DNA of 64,000 nt. Origin: Allolucifera butyrica. GTDB lineage: Bacteria; Bacillota; Negativicutes; Sporomusales; UPPP01. The notes beneath the pieces were generated by a model that searched no databases, had not been told where the DNA came from, and saw only the letters and a list, made by a program, of their open reading frames with translations. The stretch lies in contig NZ_UPPP01000061.1 in NCBI RefSeq assembly GCF_900476375.1, positions 79,667-143,666 of the forward strand, read 5' to 3'. Shown here one piece after another: positions 1 to 10,400 of this stretch. How positions within the stretch are numbered: the first letter of the stretch is position 1; each line of letters starts with the position of its first letter. A program made the position numbers and the translations under genes.

Positions 1-683
1 ATGTTCAGTTTTACCGGCAGCGCCCCGGAGCGAAGCAAAATAGCCAGCCGTTGGGCTTCTTCAATCGTACGGTTGCCGGTGATGACCGCCTTACCATTCG
101 GAATGGCTTCTTCCACTACCGGATTGGTAAGTACTTTTTTATCCAATAAAATGCTAATATGCTTACCAATATTTTTCGCGGTTAAATCAGCGAATTTTTT
201 TGCTCCTTCATCGGAGAATTCCAAAGCGACCAGATTACGGTGGGACTGGTCAATTTCCGCTTTGGCGTCTTTTAAATCTTTTCCCGTTAAAACCGTTGTA
301 CCGCTTTCATCTTTAAATTCCAGATAAGCGGTTTTACCGAGCAGTTCAATGGCTTTCTCGGGGTCTTTCACGCCTGGAAGTTCCACGATAATTCTTCGCG
401 GGCCCTGGCGCTGAATGAGAGGCTCCGTCAGCCCCAGTTCATTGACTCTGCGTTCGATAATTTTGACAGCTCTTTGCATGGCGTCCTCATCAACCTTGGC
501 TTCCGGCGTATCAACCGCTTCCATCACCACATGGGTGCCTCCCTGCAGGTCAAGACCCTGTTTAATGGAATAAGCCAGGGGCGAAATGTAATAACCGGAA
601 AGCACAAAAATTGCTGCGACCACCACTAAAAACTTCGTCAGATTCCCCAATCTCAAAGATTTCTCCCCCAATCCTCTTGTCAT
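1..683 (-). CDS. secD: Protein translocase subunit SecD, N-terminal part (cut by window edge)
   Basis: SecD is a membrane subunit of the SecDF complex, which uses the proton gradient to help pull secreted proteins out of the SecYEG channel. About 227 codons are visible; the 3' end lies outside the window. The start ATG is followed by one hydrophobic segment (about residues 15-33) and then QGLDLQGGTHVVMEA, the family's first conserved periplasmic motif. Further on come AVKIIERRVNELG and RIIVELPGV, typical of the P1 domain. The gene is the last of a minus-strand cluster with an HD-domain gene, ygfA, yajC, tgt and queA. YajC is the usual partner of SecDF. The spacing to the upstream HD gene is 65 bases. 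The identification is secure; completeness cannot be judged. Confidence 0.95.
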   Translation of the reverse strand, partial: MTRGLGEKSLRLGNLTKFLVVVAAIFVLSGYYISPLAYSIKQGLDLQGGTHVVMEAVDTPEAKVDEDAMQRAVKIIERRVNELGLTEPLIQRQGPRRIIVELPGVKDPEKAIELLGKTAYLEFKDESGTTVLTGKDLKDAKAEIDQSHRNLVALEFSDEGAKKFADLTAKNIGKHISILLDKKVLTNPVVEEAIPNGKAVITGNRTIEEAQRLAILLRSGALPVKLN

Positions 684-748
684 ATACTTTTATGCACGAA
701 TTTAATTATATCTGGGTTAATATGACAATGTCAACGGAATCCGGGAAA

Positions 749-1408
749 CTACAACAATTCATTGTCATTAATTACCAGATGAAAATGACATTTTAGCAAG
801 TCTGCTGCCCGCCGGCACATGACCATACGGCTCAAAAAAATCTCGAAATACTCCATAACGGGACAGATATCCATATCAATAGCAATTTCGAGTGTTACCG
901 TGCGCTGGGAAGCGTCAATCAGCAGCTGTCTGCTTTTTGCCGCATAATTGACACGGTCATGGATTTCAAATTTAGCAAAGTCCCGATTGGTAACCCGTGT
1001 GCGATGCACGTCCGACTTATCTGCCAGAATTAAAGCGGCGGCTACATGATTTACAGCATGGCCCCGTTCCTCTTCATGGTTACCGATTGCCGAAACGGTT
1101 AACGCAATCTCTTCCGGCGGCATGCCCAGCCGGGATAAAATCGTGTAAGCCATAACTGCGCCGGTACCACCGTGGTTATACCGGTTAATCATATTGGCAA
1201 TATCATGAAGATAGCCGGCGATGGCGGCCAATTCACAGTCTCTTTCCGGATAGGACAACTCTTCCAGAACTTTCTGGGATAAAGCGGAAACAATGGATGC
1301 ATGGCGCAATCCATGCTCGGTAAATCCCAAGGAAGCTAAATATTCCGTGCTGCGGGTAAGATAAACTGTTACTTCATGGTCGGTTTTGAGCATATCTACC
1401 GTGATCAT
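749..1408 (-). CDS. HD-domain phosphohydrolase
   Basis: This is a 219-residue soluble protein of the HD superfamily of metal-dependent phosphohydrolases. Visible metal-ligand candidates are H36 in HGLRH, the H68-D69 pair in GYLHDIAN, H79 in NHGG and H111 in GNHEEERG. A later Asp occurs in LADKSDVHR. No other domain is seen. The start was placed at the ATG preceded by AGGAGG at good spacing; a start ten codons upstream would put the ribosome site inside the coding region. The gene sits between ygfA and secD. Related HD proteins occur next to secDF in many Clostridia, but the substrate is not known to me and is not inferable from sequence alone. Confidence 0.85.
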   Translation of the reverse strand: MITVDMLKTDHEVTVYLTRSTEYLASLGFTEHGLRHASIVSALSQKVLEELSYPERDCELAAIAGYLHDIANMINRYNHGGTGAVMAYTILSRLGMPPEEIALTVSAIGNHEEERGHAVNHVAAALILADKSDVHRTRVTNRDFAKFEIHDRVNYAAKSRQLLIDASQRTVTLEIAIDMDICPVMEYFEIFLSRMVMCRRAADLLKCHFHLVINDNELL

Positions 1409-1564
1409 TGGGTTTCCTCCTGACATAGGTCGTGTCAAGCTGTCTTCGCTTAATCATTTGACAATAGCAAACAGCATTACTAGTATGTCAGATTGTCTTT
1501 TGTACCATAACTTTAAAGTGCGGAAAAAAATTATTTTGGCTAATATTTTTTCCTGTACTTCGCA

Positions 1565-1608
1565 AGGGGAAGGCAAAATGCAACCGGCGGTCACATTTTG
1601 CCTCCCCT
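1565..1608. repeat. Long inverted repeat overlapping the end of ygfA
   Basis: AGGGGAAGGCAAAATG at 1565-1580 is complementary to CATTTTGCCTCCCCT at 1594-1608, with one bulged A and a 13-base loop that contains the ygfA stop codon. Neither strand has a following T-run, so it is not a textbook terminator. It could be a weak terminator or a processed 3' end for ygfA. Confidence 0.6.
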
Positions 1609-2184
1609 ACAAGTTAATATCCCATCTTCTGTCAGTAAATAATGCATCTTTACATCATGCGTATCCTGCGGCAATGTCGGCTTAATTTGAAACCTCCAAG
1701 CCATTCCCAAAAAAACAGCTTGTCCTGCCAGGGACAAAAAACGGTCGTAATAACCGGCCCCCATACCAAGCCGTCCTCCCGCAATATCGAAGGCTACTCC
1801 CGGAATGATAGCCAGATCAATCTTGGCGGGAGCCAGGATTGTCGTTCTTTCCGGTTTTGGTGACCGGATTCCCAGCCGTCCCGGTTGCAAATCAGCTAAA
1901 TCATGGATGATTGCGCTATCCATAAGGCCGTACTCGGCCCGCATCATCGGCACACAAACCGTTTTGCCGTGCTGCAGGGCATGCCGGATCATATCATCCG
2001 TGCCCGGTTCGTCCGGCGTAGATAAATAAATCATCACCCGGTTGGCCTGTTGATAGTCCAACCAGGAAAATAAATGCCGGCCCATCAATTGGCTATACCG
2101 TTCAATGTCTTTGCTTTCCAGACTGCGGCGCACCTTTAACAGTTCTTGACGGAGCTGCGCTTTGGTCTGCTTGAAGTCAGGCAT
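1591..2184 (-). CDS. ygfA: 5-formyltetrahydrofolate cyclo-ligase
   Basis: The enzyme converts 5-formyl-THF to 5,10-methenyl-THF using ATP, returning a storage folate to one-carbon metabolism in the cytosol. The protein is about 197 residues, normal for the family. The hallmark glycine-rich motif RLGMGAGYYDRFL lies in the C-terminal half, preceded by DLAIIPGVAFD. The ATG at 2184 overlaps the yajC stop in ATGCCTGA, suggesting translational coupling. An in-frame ATG four codons upstream (2196) is an equal alternative, since neither has a strong Shine-Dalgarno. The stop codon falls in the loop of a long inverted repeat. Confidence 0.92.
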   Translation of the reverse strand: MPDFKQTKAQLRQELLKVRRSLESKDIERYSQLMGRHLFSWLDYQQANRVMIYLSTPDEPGTDDMIRHALQHGKTVCVPMMRAEYGLMDSAIIHDLADLQPGRLGIRSPKPERTTILAPAKIDLAIIPGVAFDIAGGRLGMGAGYYDRFLSLAGQAVFLGMAWRFQIKPTLPQDTHDVKMHYLLTEDGILTCRGGKM

Positions 2185-2473
2185 TTTTCGCTGCATTTTG
2201 ATAGTGGCTCACCGCACTGCGGGAAATGTCTACTTCTACTTTCTCCGCTATTTTTAAGGTTACAGCTTTGTCCGTCATTGCCGTTATGGTACCAAATAAA
2301 CCGCCGATCGTGACGATACGGTCCCCTTTTTTCAGGCCGTTCAGCATTTCAGCCCGTTTTTTTTGCTGTTTTTGCTGCGGGCGATACAATAAAAAATAGA
2401 ATATGATCGCCATTAAAATAAGCGGCCATGATGCCTGAATGATTTGCGTAACTTCTGCCGGAAATCCTGGCAT
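2177..2473 (-). CDS. yajC: Preprotein translocase accessory subunit YajC
   Basis: YajC is a small inner-membrane protein that copurifies with SecDF. The 98-residue product has one membrane span (WPLILMAIIFYFLLYRP) followed by the typical basic Q/K-rich turn (PQQKQQKKRAE) and the KKGDRIVTIGG motif. GGGGG eight bases before the ATG supports this start over the GTG three codons upstream. It sits between tgt and ygfA, with secD three genes downstream, as in many Firmicutes. Confidence 0.95.
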   Translation of the reverse strand: MPGFPAEVTQIIQASWPLILMAIIFYFLLYRPQQKQQKKRAEMLNGLKKGDRIVTIGGLFGTITAMTDKAVTLKIAEKVEVDISRSAVSHYQNAAKNA

Positions 2474-2535
2474 TTCGCTCACCCCCTAATTCTGTCGTTT
2501 CTCCAATATATTCCACATAGATCCTGCCAAATCCT

Positions 2536-4697
<2,162 letters not shown>

Positions 4698-4730
4698 GTA
4701 TGGAACTCCTTAATACCCACATTCCGCACC

Positions 4731-4871
4731 CTGAACTTATGGCGACAATAATTCTCCCAATTTATAGCCACGAAGTAAATAACAAGTTTATATTTCGTTT
4801 GAAAATTTATCAAGCTGATCTTTCTCAGGAGAATTATTGTCGAGTGACAGAGGACTGCGGAAAGTGGGTTA
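4731..4871 (+). repeat. Long copy of a dispersed intergenic repeat with a 14-bp perfect inverted repeat
   Basis: The gap between queA and the SpoIID-like gene starts with CTGAACTTATGG. It contains GACAATAATTCTCC (4744-4757) and its exact complement GGAGAATTATTGTC (4828-4841), and ends with AGGACTGCGGAAAGTGGG. The outer arms match a short copy at 27262-27317 on the opposite strand, which lacks the roughly 80-base centre. Sixteen bases of the centre, at 4818-4833, also occur at 38721-38736. The right arm overlaps the stop codon of the SpoIID-like gene. Confidence 0.7.
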
Positions 4872-6200
4872 ATATAATTTTTCAATTTCCACACCATGGT
4901 AATAGTGTTTCAATATCGTCTCAAAATATGCGGCGGCGCCGGCCGGTGCCTTTTCCGCCATAACCTTTGCCCCCCATTGTGACATGCCGACACCATGACC
5001 CCAGCCAAAGCCGCTGAAAACAATCATTTCCCGGGGAGAGCCGGTAATGCGGCGAAAGGCGGGATTATTCATGATTCCTGTTGCCGCCGCCGCCGGCGGT
5101 AAATTAATTTCAATTGTTTTATCTTCCGTATCGCCATAAGTATCGGTAACCTGTAAGTCAATGGCCTTTTGGACCGGTACAACCACCTTGATATCAAATA
5201 ACGTGCTGGGCAAACCCAGCAGAGTGCGTAATTTAGTGCCCTGAATTTGAACCCGTCCGGCTGACCCGATTAGCTGCAGACTTTTAATCCGGCCGGATAC
5301 TCCGCGGTCAGCCGCATTCACCGGCGGAGAGGTTAACGGGGATAATTCGATGGCTTGCAGTGCACCTATCTTATAACCGGCCCGGCGGAGCACATTGTTT
5401 AAGTCGGCGGCAGTCCATTGTTTTTCCCATTTATAGTGGGGAGTTCCCTGATCAAAGTCCTCCACCCCCCGCAAATAAGGCAATGCCGTGCCCCAGACGT
5501 TCTCACTGTTTTCCGTATAGCCGCCGGCGCTGCTGTGAAAATAAGCGGCGATCGGCTTAGCATGATACGTTATTACCAGTCCTTGGGTCGCATTGACGGC
5601 CTGAATTCCCCGTGCTGTCTCACACTCCGTGCCGCCGTAAACCTGGTTGTCCGTCGTAGCATAAACGTCAATGCCGCCGGCGCCGTGTTCCCTTAGATTA
5701 TAAAGAGCGTAGGTCCGCGCCGCCACGGCTTGCGCCTTCACGGCTTCCAGGGGCCAGTCCGTCGAAATTTCCCGGCCGATAACACCGTATAAATATTCCT
5801 CAAGAGGAAGCGTATTCACCACCGTTAGACCCTGGACTGTTCCCTGAGAATCAATCTCTATAACGCCCCGGTAACCGCGCCGGTTTACTTCCGTAATTCC
5901 TTTTTCATCCGTAACATTAACCCGCAGCGTACGGGCATGGGCTGGCACCCCGTTCAAAACGATTCCTGCCGGTTTCTCCGCAACAATGACTTTCTGCTTG
6001 GCGGCAAATTTACCTACAATTTGTGAAGTCTCCGTATCTACAATCGTAAAATTACAGTCCGCCGAGACAATCACACTACTCTGATGTGTCCAGATTCCTA
6101 CATGAATTAAGGGACTATGATCCGCTGCGGCGTAACCCGGTTTAAAACAGAAAAAAATACTCCCCAAAATAAGCAAAAAGAAAGTAAGCTTTGCTTTCAT
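4869..6200 (-). CDS. SpoIID/LytB domain protein, secreted
   Basis: The protein has about 443 residues with an N-terminal signal peptide (basic start, hydrophobic LTFFLLILGSIFFCF, then YAAA). The SpoIID domain occupies the middle and C-terminus: LPLEEYLYGVIGREI, AVKAQAVAARTYAL, FHSSAGGYTENSENVWG and GFGWGHGVGMSQWGA. In Bacillus, SpoIID is a lytic transglycosylase needed for engulfment and works with SpoIIP and SpoIIM. Proteins of this longer type placed next to ruvB are common in clostridia and need not be the engulfment SpoIID itself. The start was put at the ATG six bases after AGGA; an ATG at 6213-6215 directly abuts the DUF2905 stop and has no ribosome site. Confidence 0.88.
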   Translation of the reverse strand: MKAKLTFFLLILGSIFFCFKPGYAAADHSPLIHVGIWTHQSSVIVSADCNFTIVDTETSQIVGKFAAKQKVIVAEKPAGIVLNGVPAHARTLRVNVTDEKGITEVNRRGYRGVIEIDSQGTVQGLTVVNTLPLEEYLYGVIGREISTDWPLEAVKAQAVAARTYALYNLREHGAGGIDVYATTDNQVYGGTECETARGIQAVNATQGLVITYHAKPIAAYFHSSAGGYTENSENVWGTALPYLRGVEDFDQGTPHYKWEKQWTAADLNNVLRRAGYKIGALQAIELSPLTSPPVNAADRGVSGRIKSLQLIGSAGRVQIQGTKLRTLLGLPSTLFDIKVVVPVQKAIDLQVTDTYGDTEDKTIEINLPPAAAATGIMNNPAFRRITGSPREMIVFSGFGWGHGVGMSQWGAKVMAEKAPAGAAAYFETILKHYYHGVEIEKLY

Positions 6201-6215
6201 CATGAATCCTTTCAT

Positions 6216-6434
6216 TTAACGCAGAATATTTAAAATAATTGTTAACAGGATGCTTAAAATAATCGAGGTAACAATCGGAAAGTGAAAGCTTACATTCCCT
6301 TTCACAAAAGAGATGTCGCCGGGAAGTTTTCCTAACGGAAAAAATTTACCGCCAAAATGAATGATTGCGCCAAGGAGCAGCAAAATAAATCCCGTAAACA
6401 TAATCAATTTTCCCAACGAGTCGAAACTAGACAC
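6216..6434 (-). CDS. DUF2905 family small membrane protein
   Basis: This is a 72-residue protein with two predicted membrane helices (LIMFTGFILLLLGAIIHFGG and VTSIILSILLTIILNIL) joined by a short loop containing PLGKLPGDISFVKGNVSFHFP, the family's conserved segment. It starts at GTG after a G-rich ribosome site. Such proteins regularly follow ruvB in clostridia and Negativicutes. The function is unknown. Confidence 0.85.
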   Translation of the reverse strand: MSSFDSLGKLIMFTGFILLLLGAIIHFGGKFFPLGKLPGDISFVKGNVSFHFPIVTSIILSILLTIILNILR

Positions 6435-6449
6435 AACATCCCCCCCTTT

Positions 6450-7481
6450 TTACCATAACCGCTCTTGGTCTTTATCCTGCTCCGCCGTTTTATAAGGTAT
6501 CTTTAGGTGTTCATAAGCAGCCCGGGTTGCAACCCGCCCCCGGGGAGTACGATTCAAAAAGCCCAATTGCAGCAGAAACGGTTCATATACATCTTCTATG
6601 GTGTCGGTTTCTTCACTGATCGCCGCCGCCAGTGTTTCCAGTCCCACTGGACCGCCGTCGAATTTTTGGATAATTGTCACCAGCATGGACCGGTCTGTTT
6701 TATCCAGGCCGCACTGGTCCACCTCCAGCAATGCCAGGGCCTGGTCGGCAATCCGGTCGGTAATGATACCGTCTCCGGCTACCTGGGCATAATCCCGTAC
6801 CCGTTTTAACAGTCTGTTGGCCACACGCGGCGTACCCCGGGAACGGCGGGCTATTTCCTGAGCGCCCCGTTCTTCAATCGGAATGTTTAATATTTCAGCC
6901 GCTCTCTTGACAATACATACCAGATGTGCCGTTTCATAAAACTCTAAACGGCACATTACTCCAAAACGGTCGCGTAACGGCGGTGCCAGCGCCCCGGCGC
7001 GGGTTGTTGCTCCAATCAGCGTGAAACGGGGCAAGTCCAGCCGGATTGACCGGGCACTGGGGCCTTTGCCGATAATGATATCCAGGGCATAATCCTCCAT
7101 GGCGGAGTATAAAATCTCTTCCACGCTGCGGGACAAACGATGTATTTCATCGATGAACAGAACATCTTTTTCCGTAAGATTGGTTAATAGAGCAGCTAAA
7201 TCTCCGGGCCTTTCAATGGCCGGCCCGGAGGTGATCCGGAAATTTACGCCCAGTTCGTTGGCAATAATCCCCGCCATCGTCGTTTTTCCCAATCCCGGCG
7301 GACCGTATAACAAGACATGGTCCAAAGCCTCCTTGCGGGCAAGGGCGGCCTGAATAAAAATCGTAAGATTGTGCTTGACCTGATCCTGTCCTATATATTC
7401 CATTAACCGGCGAGGCCGCAGACTGTACTGCCAGCCGTCCGCGTCCTGTTCCCCGCCGGCAATGATACGTTGTTCTTCCAT
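6450..7481 (-). CDS. ruvB: Holliday junction branch-migration ATPase RuvB
   Basis: RuvB is the hexameric AAA+ motor of the RuvAB complex, which drives branch migration of Holliday junctions. The 343-residue protein shows the N-terminal signature [13 protein letters not shown], Walker [10 protein letters not shown], Walker [10 protein letters not shown], sensor-1 [10 protein letters not shown], the arginine finger PLRDRFG and a C-terminal winged helix ([14 protein letters not shown]). AGGAGG lies seven bases before the chosen ATG; the ribosome site overlaps the ruvA stop, indicating coupling. Confidence 0.98.
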   Translation of the reverse strand: MEEQRIIAGGEQDADGWQYSLRPRRLMEYIGQDQVKHNLTIFIQAALARKEALDHVLLYGPPGLGKTTMAGIIANELGVNFRITSGPAIERPGDLAALLTNLTEKDVLFIDEIHRLSRSVEEILYSAMEDYALDIIIGKGPSARSIRLDLPRFTLIGATTRAGALAPPLRDRFGVMCRLEFYETAHLVCIVKRAAEILNIPIEERGAQEIARRSRGTPRVANRLLKRVRDYAQVAGDGIITDRIADQALALLEVDQCGLDKTDRSMLVTIIQKFDGGPVGLETLAAAISEETDTIEDVYEPFLLQLGFLNRTPRGRVATRAAYEHLKIPYKTAEQDKDQERLW

Positions 7482-7482
7482 G

Positions 7483-8085
7483 CTACCTCCTGCCAAATTC
7501 CTTCAGCACCCGTTTTATGATTTCTTCCGCCGATTCCGTTCCGTCGGTTACCTTGCGAATTACCGGCATTAATTCCGCCTGGCTGTAGCCCAAAGCCATA
7601 AGGGCCATTAAGGCTTCCTGTCTGCCGTTATCATGACCGGTTCCATTTTGGATAAAGGATTCCGGGTTGTCAGATGCATCCAGTTCCTGATTCATTTTAT
7701 CTTTTAATTCCACAATGATTCTTTCGGCCGTTTTTTTACCGATTCCGGGAAGCCTGGTTAAAAGCGCAATATTTTTCTGGCTTACAGCGCGCCGGAATTC
7801 CTGCGGACTGGCGGCGGACATGATACTTAGGGCAACTTTAGGACCGATGCCGGAAACAGATAACAGTTGTAAGAAAAGATCATACTCTTCCTGACTCGAA
7901 AAACCATATAATAACAGGGCATCTTCCCGCACGTGAAGATATGTAAACAGCATGGCGGAATTACCGGCGGATAATTTCTGCCGGGTCGAATAGGGAATAA
8001 AAACCCTGTATCCCACACCCTGTACATCCAGAAAACAATAGTCAGCAAATAAATGAGATACCGTACCTCTTAAATAGCCAATCAT
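7483..8085 (-). CDS. ruvA: Holliday junction-binding protein RuvA
   Basis: RuvA binds the four-way junction as a tetramer and loads RuvB. The 200-residue product has the OB-fold N-terminus ([13 protein letters not shown]...[11 protein letters not shown]), two helix-hairpin-helix motifs ([13 protein letters not shown] and [16 protein letters not shown]) and the C-terminal domain III that contacts RuvB. Its ATG overlaps the ruvC stop in ATGA. Confidence 0.98.
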   Translation of the reverse strand: MIGYLRGTVSHLFADYCFLDVQGVGYRVFIPYSTRQKLSAGNSAMLFTYLHVREDALLLYGFSSQEEYDLFLQLLSVSGIGPKVALSIMSAASPQEFRRAVSQKNIALLTRLPGIGKKTAERIIVELKDKMNQELDASDNPESFIQNGTGHDNGRQEALMALMALGYSQAELMPVIRKVTDGTESAEEIIKRVLKEFGRR

Positions 8086-8579
8086 ACTTTACCTTCCCAT
8101 ACTGCTTTCATATCACCGGCATGAGCCGTGCAAATAGCAACAGCCAACGCATCAGCCACATCATCCGGTTTGGGCTTCGTTGTCAGATTCAGCAATTTTT
8201 GGGTCATATAAATCACTTGTTCCTTCGTAGCCTTCCCATACCCGACAACGGACTGTTTAACCTGTAATGGCGTAAATTCCACAATTGGGACGGAATTTTG
8301 GACCGCCGCTAATAAGATGACTCCTCGGGCCTGTCCCACCGTCATTGCGGTGGTAACGTTTTTATTAAAGAAAAGCTGCTCAATCCCCAGTTTGTCCGGC
8401 CGATAAAGTTTCAAAAGCTGGTCAATTTCCCGGAAAATGACTTCCAGCCGTTCAGCGGTCCCCAATGCCGGGGTTGTTTGAATCGCCCCGTAGTCAAGCG
8501 CTTTTAAACGGCTTCCTTCTATTTTTACAAACCCATACCCGCAAATTGCGGTACCGGGGTCTATTCCCAATGTCAGCAT
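8082..8579 (-). CDS. ruvC: Crossover junction endodeoxyribonuclease RuvC
   Basis: RuvC resolves Holliday junctions by paired nicking. The product is 165 residues from an ATG preceded by AGGAGG. The catalytic acidic residues are recognizable: D7 in LGIDPGTAICGYG, the Glu in GIEQLFFNKN and the Asp pair in KPDDVADALAVA. It is the first gene of the ruvC-ruvA-ruvB-DUF2905-spoIID-like series, with tight spacing throughout. Confidence 0.97.
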   Translation of the reverse strand: MLTLGIDPGTAICGYGFVKIEGSRLKALDYGAIQTTPALGTAERLEVIFREIDQLLKLYRPDKLGIEQLFFNKNVTTAMTVGQARGVILLAAVQNSVPIVEFTPLQVKQSVVGYGKATKEQVIYMTQKLLNLTTKPKPDDVADALAVAICTAHAGDMKAVWEGKV

Positions 8580-8650
8580 TGATAGCGTCCTCCTTCTGTA
8601 TACATATTCATTCGACATTCTGGCACACTATTCCTTTTACCATTTGGGCA

Positions 8651-8679
8651 TAAGAAAAACCGCTAACGCGGTCTTTCGA
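8651..8679. repeat. Dispersed hairpin, copy A; probable terminator of the bofC-like gene
   Basis: The plus strand reads TAAGAAAAACCGCTAACGCG followed by GTCTTTCGA. On the minus strand this is a GC stem followed by TTTTTCTT, a few bases past the bofC-like stop, so it can act as its terminator. It belongs to a family seen eight times in this window. Confidence 0.6.
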
Positions 8680-8689
8680 TTCAAGTCTT

Positions 8690-9262
8690 TTAACGAGATT
8701 GTAATCCTTCCAGAGTTCGCAATAAGTCTTCTTTGGACTTTACAATCATACCCCGTCTTAATTCGTCTAAATCCTGGTCGGTCAGCTTATTCGCGGAAAT
8801 CTTAGTGACTTCTTTGACAATGGCTTTCGGACCCGGTTTTCCGTAGAAAACCGCTACATAACCGTCTTTAATGCCAATAAACATATTATTGGCATGTTCG
8901 CGGCAAAAACTGTCCACCTCCAGCGTCATTTGCACCTCCGGCGGGTCAAATTTGTCAATTGTCCAGCCGGAATAAACTTTTTGCAATTGAGCATAGTTTA
9001 AGCCAATCAGGTTGTCCGCCGGTTTGGTGCGCAAAGTCTCTACGTCGTGGCATTTTAAATAGACAATTTTCTGCACCAATACCGTATCCGGGGTGATTTT
9101 TATACCCCCATTCCTGGTTACTTCGGTATCCTGCGTTAAAGGGGGCTTGAAGCCGTTGTTCGCGGTATACTGAACATAGCAGTAGGTAGCCGCCGTAATG
9201 ATAAGAGCGGCACTGCTGATTAAAAATATTTGTGTTTTGCGCTTTTTTAAATAAGACAACAT
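8690..9262 (-). CDS. BofC C-terminal domain protein, membrane anchored
   Basis: This 190-residue protein has one N-terminal membrane span (TQIFLISSAALIITAATYCYV) and an extracytoplasmic remainder. The C-terminal half resembles the BofC C-terminal domain: VYSGWTIDKFDPPEVQMTLEVDSF split over two strands, then FIGIKDGYVAVFYG. In Bacillus, BofC in the intermembrane space of the forespore inhibits SpoIVB signalling to pro-sigmaK. Whether this homologue does that is not shown. The ATG is nine bases after AAGGAG; a GTG three codons earlier is too close to it. It sits upstream of ruvC, matching bofC next to ruvAB in Bacillus. Confidence 0.75.
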   Translation of the reverse strand: MLSYLKKRKTQIFLISSAALIITAATYCYVQYTANNGFKPPLTQDTEVTRNGGIKITPDTVLVQKIVYLKCHDVETLRTKPADNLIGLNYAQLQKVYSGWTIDKFDPPEVQMTLEVDSFCREHANNMFIGIKDGYVAVFYGKPGPKAIVKEVTKISANKLTDQDLDELRRGMIVKSKEDLLRTLEGLQSR

Positions 9263-9320
9263 CGAAAACACTCCTTTTTCGTGTTGTCTACATTATTACC
9301 AAAAAATACAAAACTTATTC

Positions 9321-9347
9321 AAGAAAGACCGCTGACGCGATCTTTCG
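9321..9347. repeat. Dispersed hairpin, copy B
   Basis: AAGAAAGACCGCTGACGCGA then TCTTTCG. The flank CGAAAGA-CGCGT-AGCGGT-TTTCTT on the minus strand is shared with copy A, including the bases outside the stem. Confidence 0.6.
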
Positions 9348-9430
9348 GCTCGTGGCGCAGGACTTAGGGCGCGGGGAAACCTTTCATTTTGGGCGGCCAC
9401 CAGGTAGAAATGTCGTCTTGCCATAAACAT

Positions 9431-9456
9431 ATAAGAAAGACCCAAAGGGTCTTTAA
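9431..9456. repeat. Dispersed hairpin, copy C
   Basis: ATAAGAAAGACCCAAAGGGT followed by CTTTAAAT. The palindromic part AAAGACCCAAAGGGTCTTT is identical to copy E at 14063-14088, including the ATAAG lead. Confidence 0.65.
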
Positions 9457-9543
9457 ATGGAAGGAAAGTATTTTACTTTTCAGCTTTTTTAGGAAGCATG
9501 TGTTATTTAAAAAACAACCCGAAAGTTATACTTTCTGATCCCA

Positions 9544-9567
9544 CAAAAAACAGGCCGGCGGCCTGTT
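9544..9567 (-). terminator. Rho-independent terminator of yebC
   Basis: The stem ACAGGCCGCCGGCCTGT on the minus strand runs directly into TTTTTT, 19 bases after the yebC stop. Confidence 0.85.
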
Positions 9568-9585
9568 TAATTCAAAAATGCGAGT

Positions 9586-10326
9586 TTAATCTTCAAAATC
9601 ATCAGGAATATCAAAGTTAACATATACATCCTGCACGTCATCATGTTCTTCCAGCGCATCGATAAGTTTTATCATTTTTGCGGTGTCTTCAGCGGCGAGG
9701 GAAACCGATGTTTCCGGAACCATGGTAACTTGAGCCACGGCGGTAACGATTTTATTTTCTTCCAATACTTTCTGTACCGCATCAAATTGCTCCGGCACCG
9801 TTATGATTTCAAATTCATCGTCGTCGGTCTTGAAATCTTCCGCTCCTGCTTCCAGGGCAAGGAGCATTAATTCTTCTTCCTCGACGCCGGTCTCTTTATC
9901 GACAACAAACAATCCCTTTTGTTTAAACATCCAGGATACGCACCCGGTCTCGCCTAAATTACCGCCGTGTTTGGAAAATAGATGCCGTAAGTCCGCCGCC
10001 GTCCGGTTCCGGTTATCAGTCATAACCTCAATCATTACGGCAACACCGCCGGGCCCGTAGCCTTCATAAATAATTTCTTCGTAATTACTGCCTTCCAGGG
10101 CACCTAACCCTTTTTGGATAGCCCGCTGAATATTTTCCTTGGGAATATTATTGGCTCTGGCCTTTTCCAATGCCAGCTTTAACTTCATGTTGCCGGTAGG
10201 GTCTGCTCCGCCCAAACGGGCCGCAACCGTAATTTCCCGGCTGATTTTAGTCGTAATTTTACCCCGTAATGCATCTAATTTTCCCTTTTTGTGTTTAATA
10301 TTTGCCCATTTTGAGTGTCCTGACAT
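9586..10326 (-). CDS. yebC: YebC/PmpR family DNA-binding regulatory protein
   Basis: This 246-residue cytosolic protein starts with the invariant [16 protein letters not shown]. It has the family segments [42 protein letters not shown] and [19 protein letters not shown]. Members act as transcriptional regulators or, in some species, as translation factors that relieve ribosome stalling; which applies here cannot be told. GGGGAG precedes the ATG. A good promoter lies in the 74-base gap after trxA, and a strong terminator follows, so it looks monocistronic. Confidence 0.95.
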   Translation of the reverse strand: MSGHSKWANIKHKKGKLDALRGKITTKISREITVAARLGGADPTGNMKLKLALEKARANNIPKENIQRAIQKGLGALEGSNYEEIIYEGYGPGGVAVMIEVMTDNRNRTAADLRHLFSKHGGNLGETGCVSWMFKQKGLFVVDKETGVEEEELMLLALEAGAEDFKTDDDEFEIITVPEQFDAVQKVLEENKIVTAVAQVTMVPETSVSLAAEDTAKMIKLIDALEEHDDVQDVYVNFDIPDDFED

Positions 10327-10362
10327 ATCTTTCTCCCCTTCATAACGTCTCAATCAGGCAAT

Positions 10363-10391
10363 ATTTTAGCATACTAGCGGCTTTTTGGCAA
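10363..10391 (-). promoter_or_regulatory. SigA-type promoter of yebC
   Basis: TTGCCA (10386-10391) and TAAAAT (10363-10368) are separated by 17 bases, and TG one base before the -10 makes it an extended -10 promoter. It lies about 37 bases upstream of the yebC ATG. Confidence 0.65.
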
Positions 10392-10400
10392 AACTATTAT

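Larger units (their letters stand above)
9263..9585. other. 323-base gap between the bofC-like gene and yebC: three hairpins and unexplained sequence
   Basis: No coding region is supported here. From right to left it holds the yebC terminator (9544-9567), a 22-base stretch shared with the tRNA-operon downstream region, dispersed hairpin copy C (9431-9456), a G/C-rich segment (about 9350-9425) without recognizable identity, hairpin copy B (9321-9347) and the AT-rich leader of the bofC-like gene. TTGAAT and TAATAA at 18-base spacing just upstream of that gene are a weak promoter candidate. Confidence 0.6.

Noticed and set aside
9350..9456. Possible riboswitch upstream of the bofC-like gene
   Set aside because: No core of any known riboswitch class was recognized; kept only as unexplained sequence.
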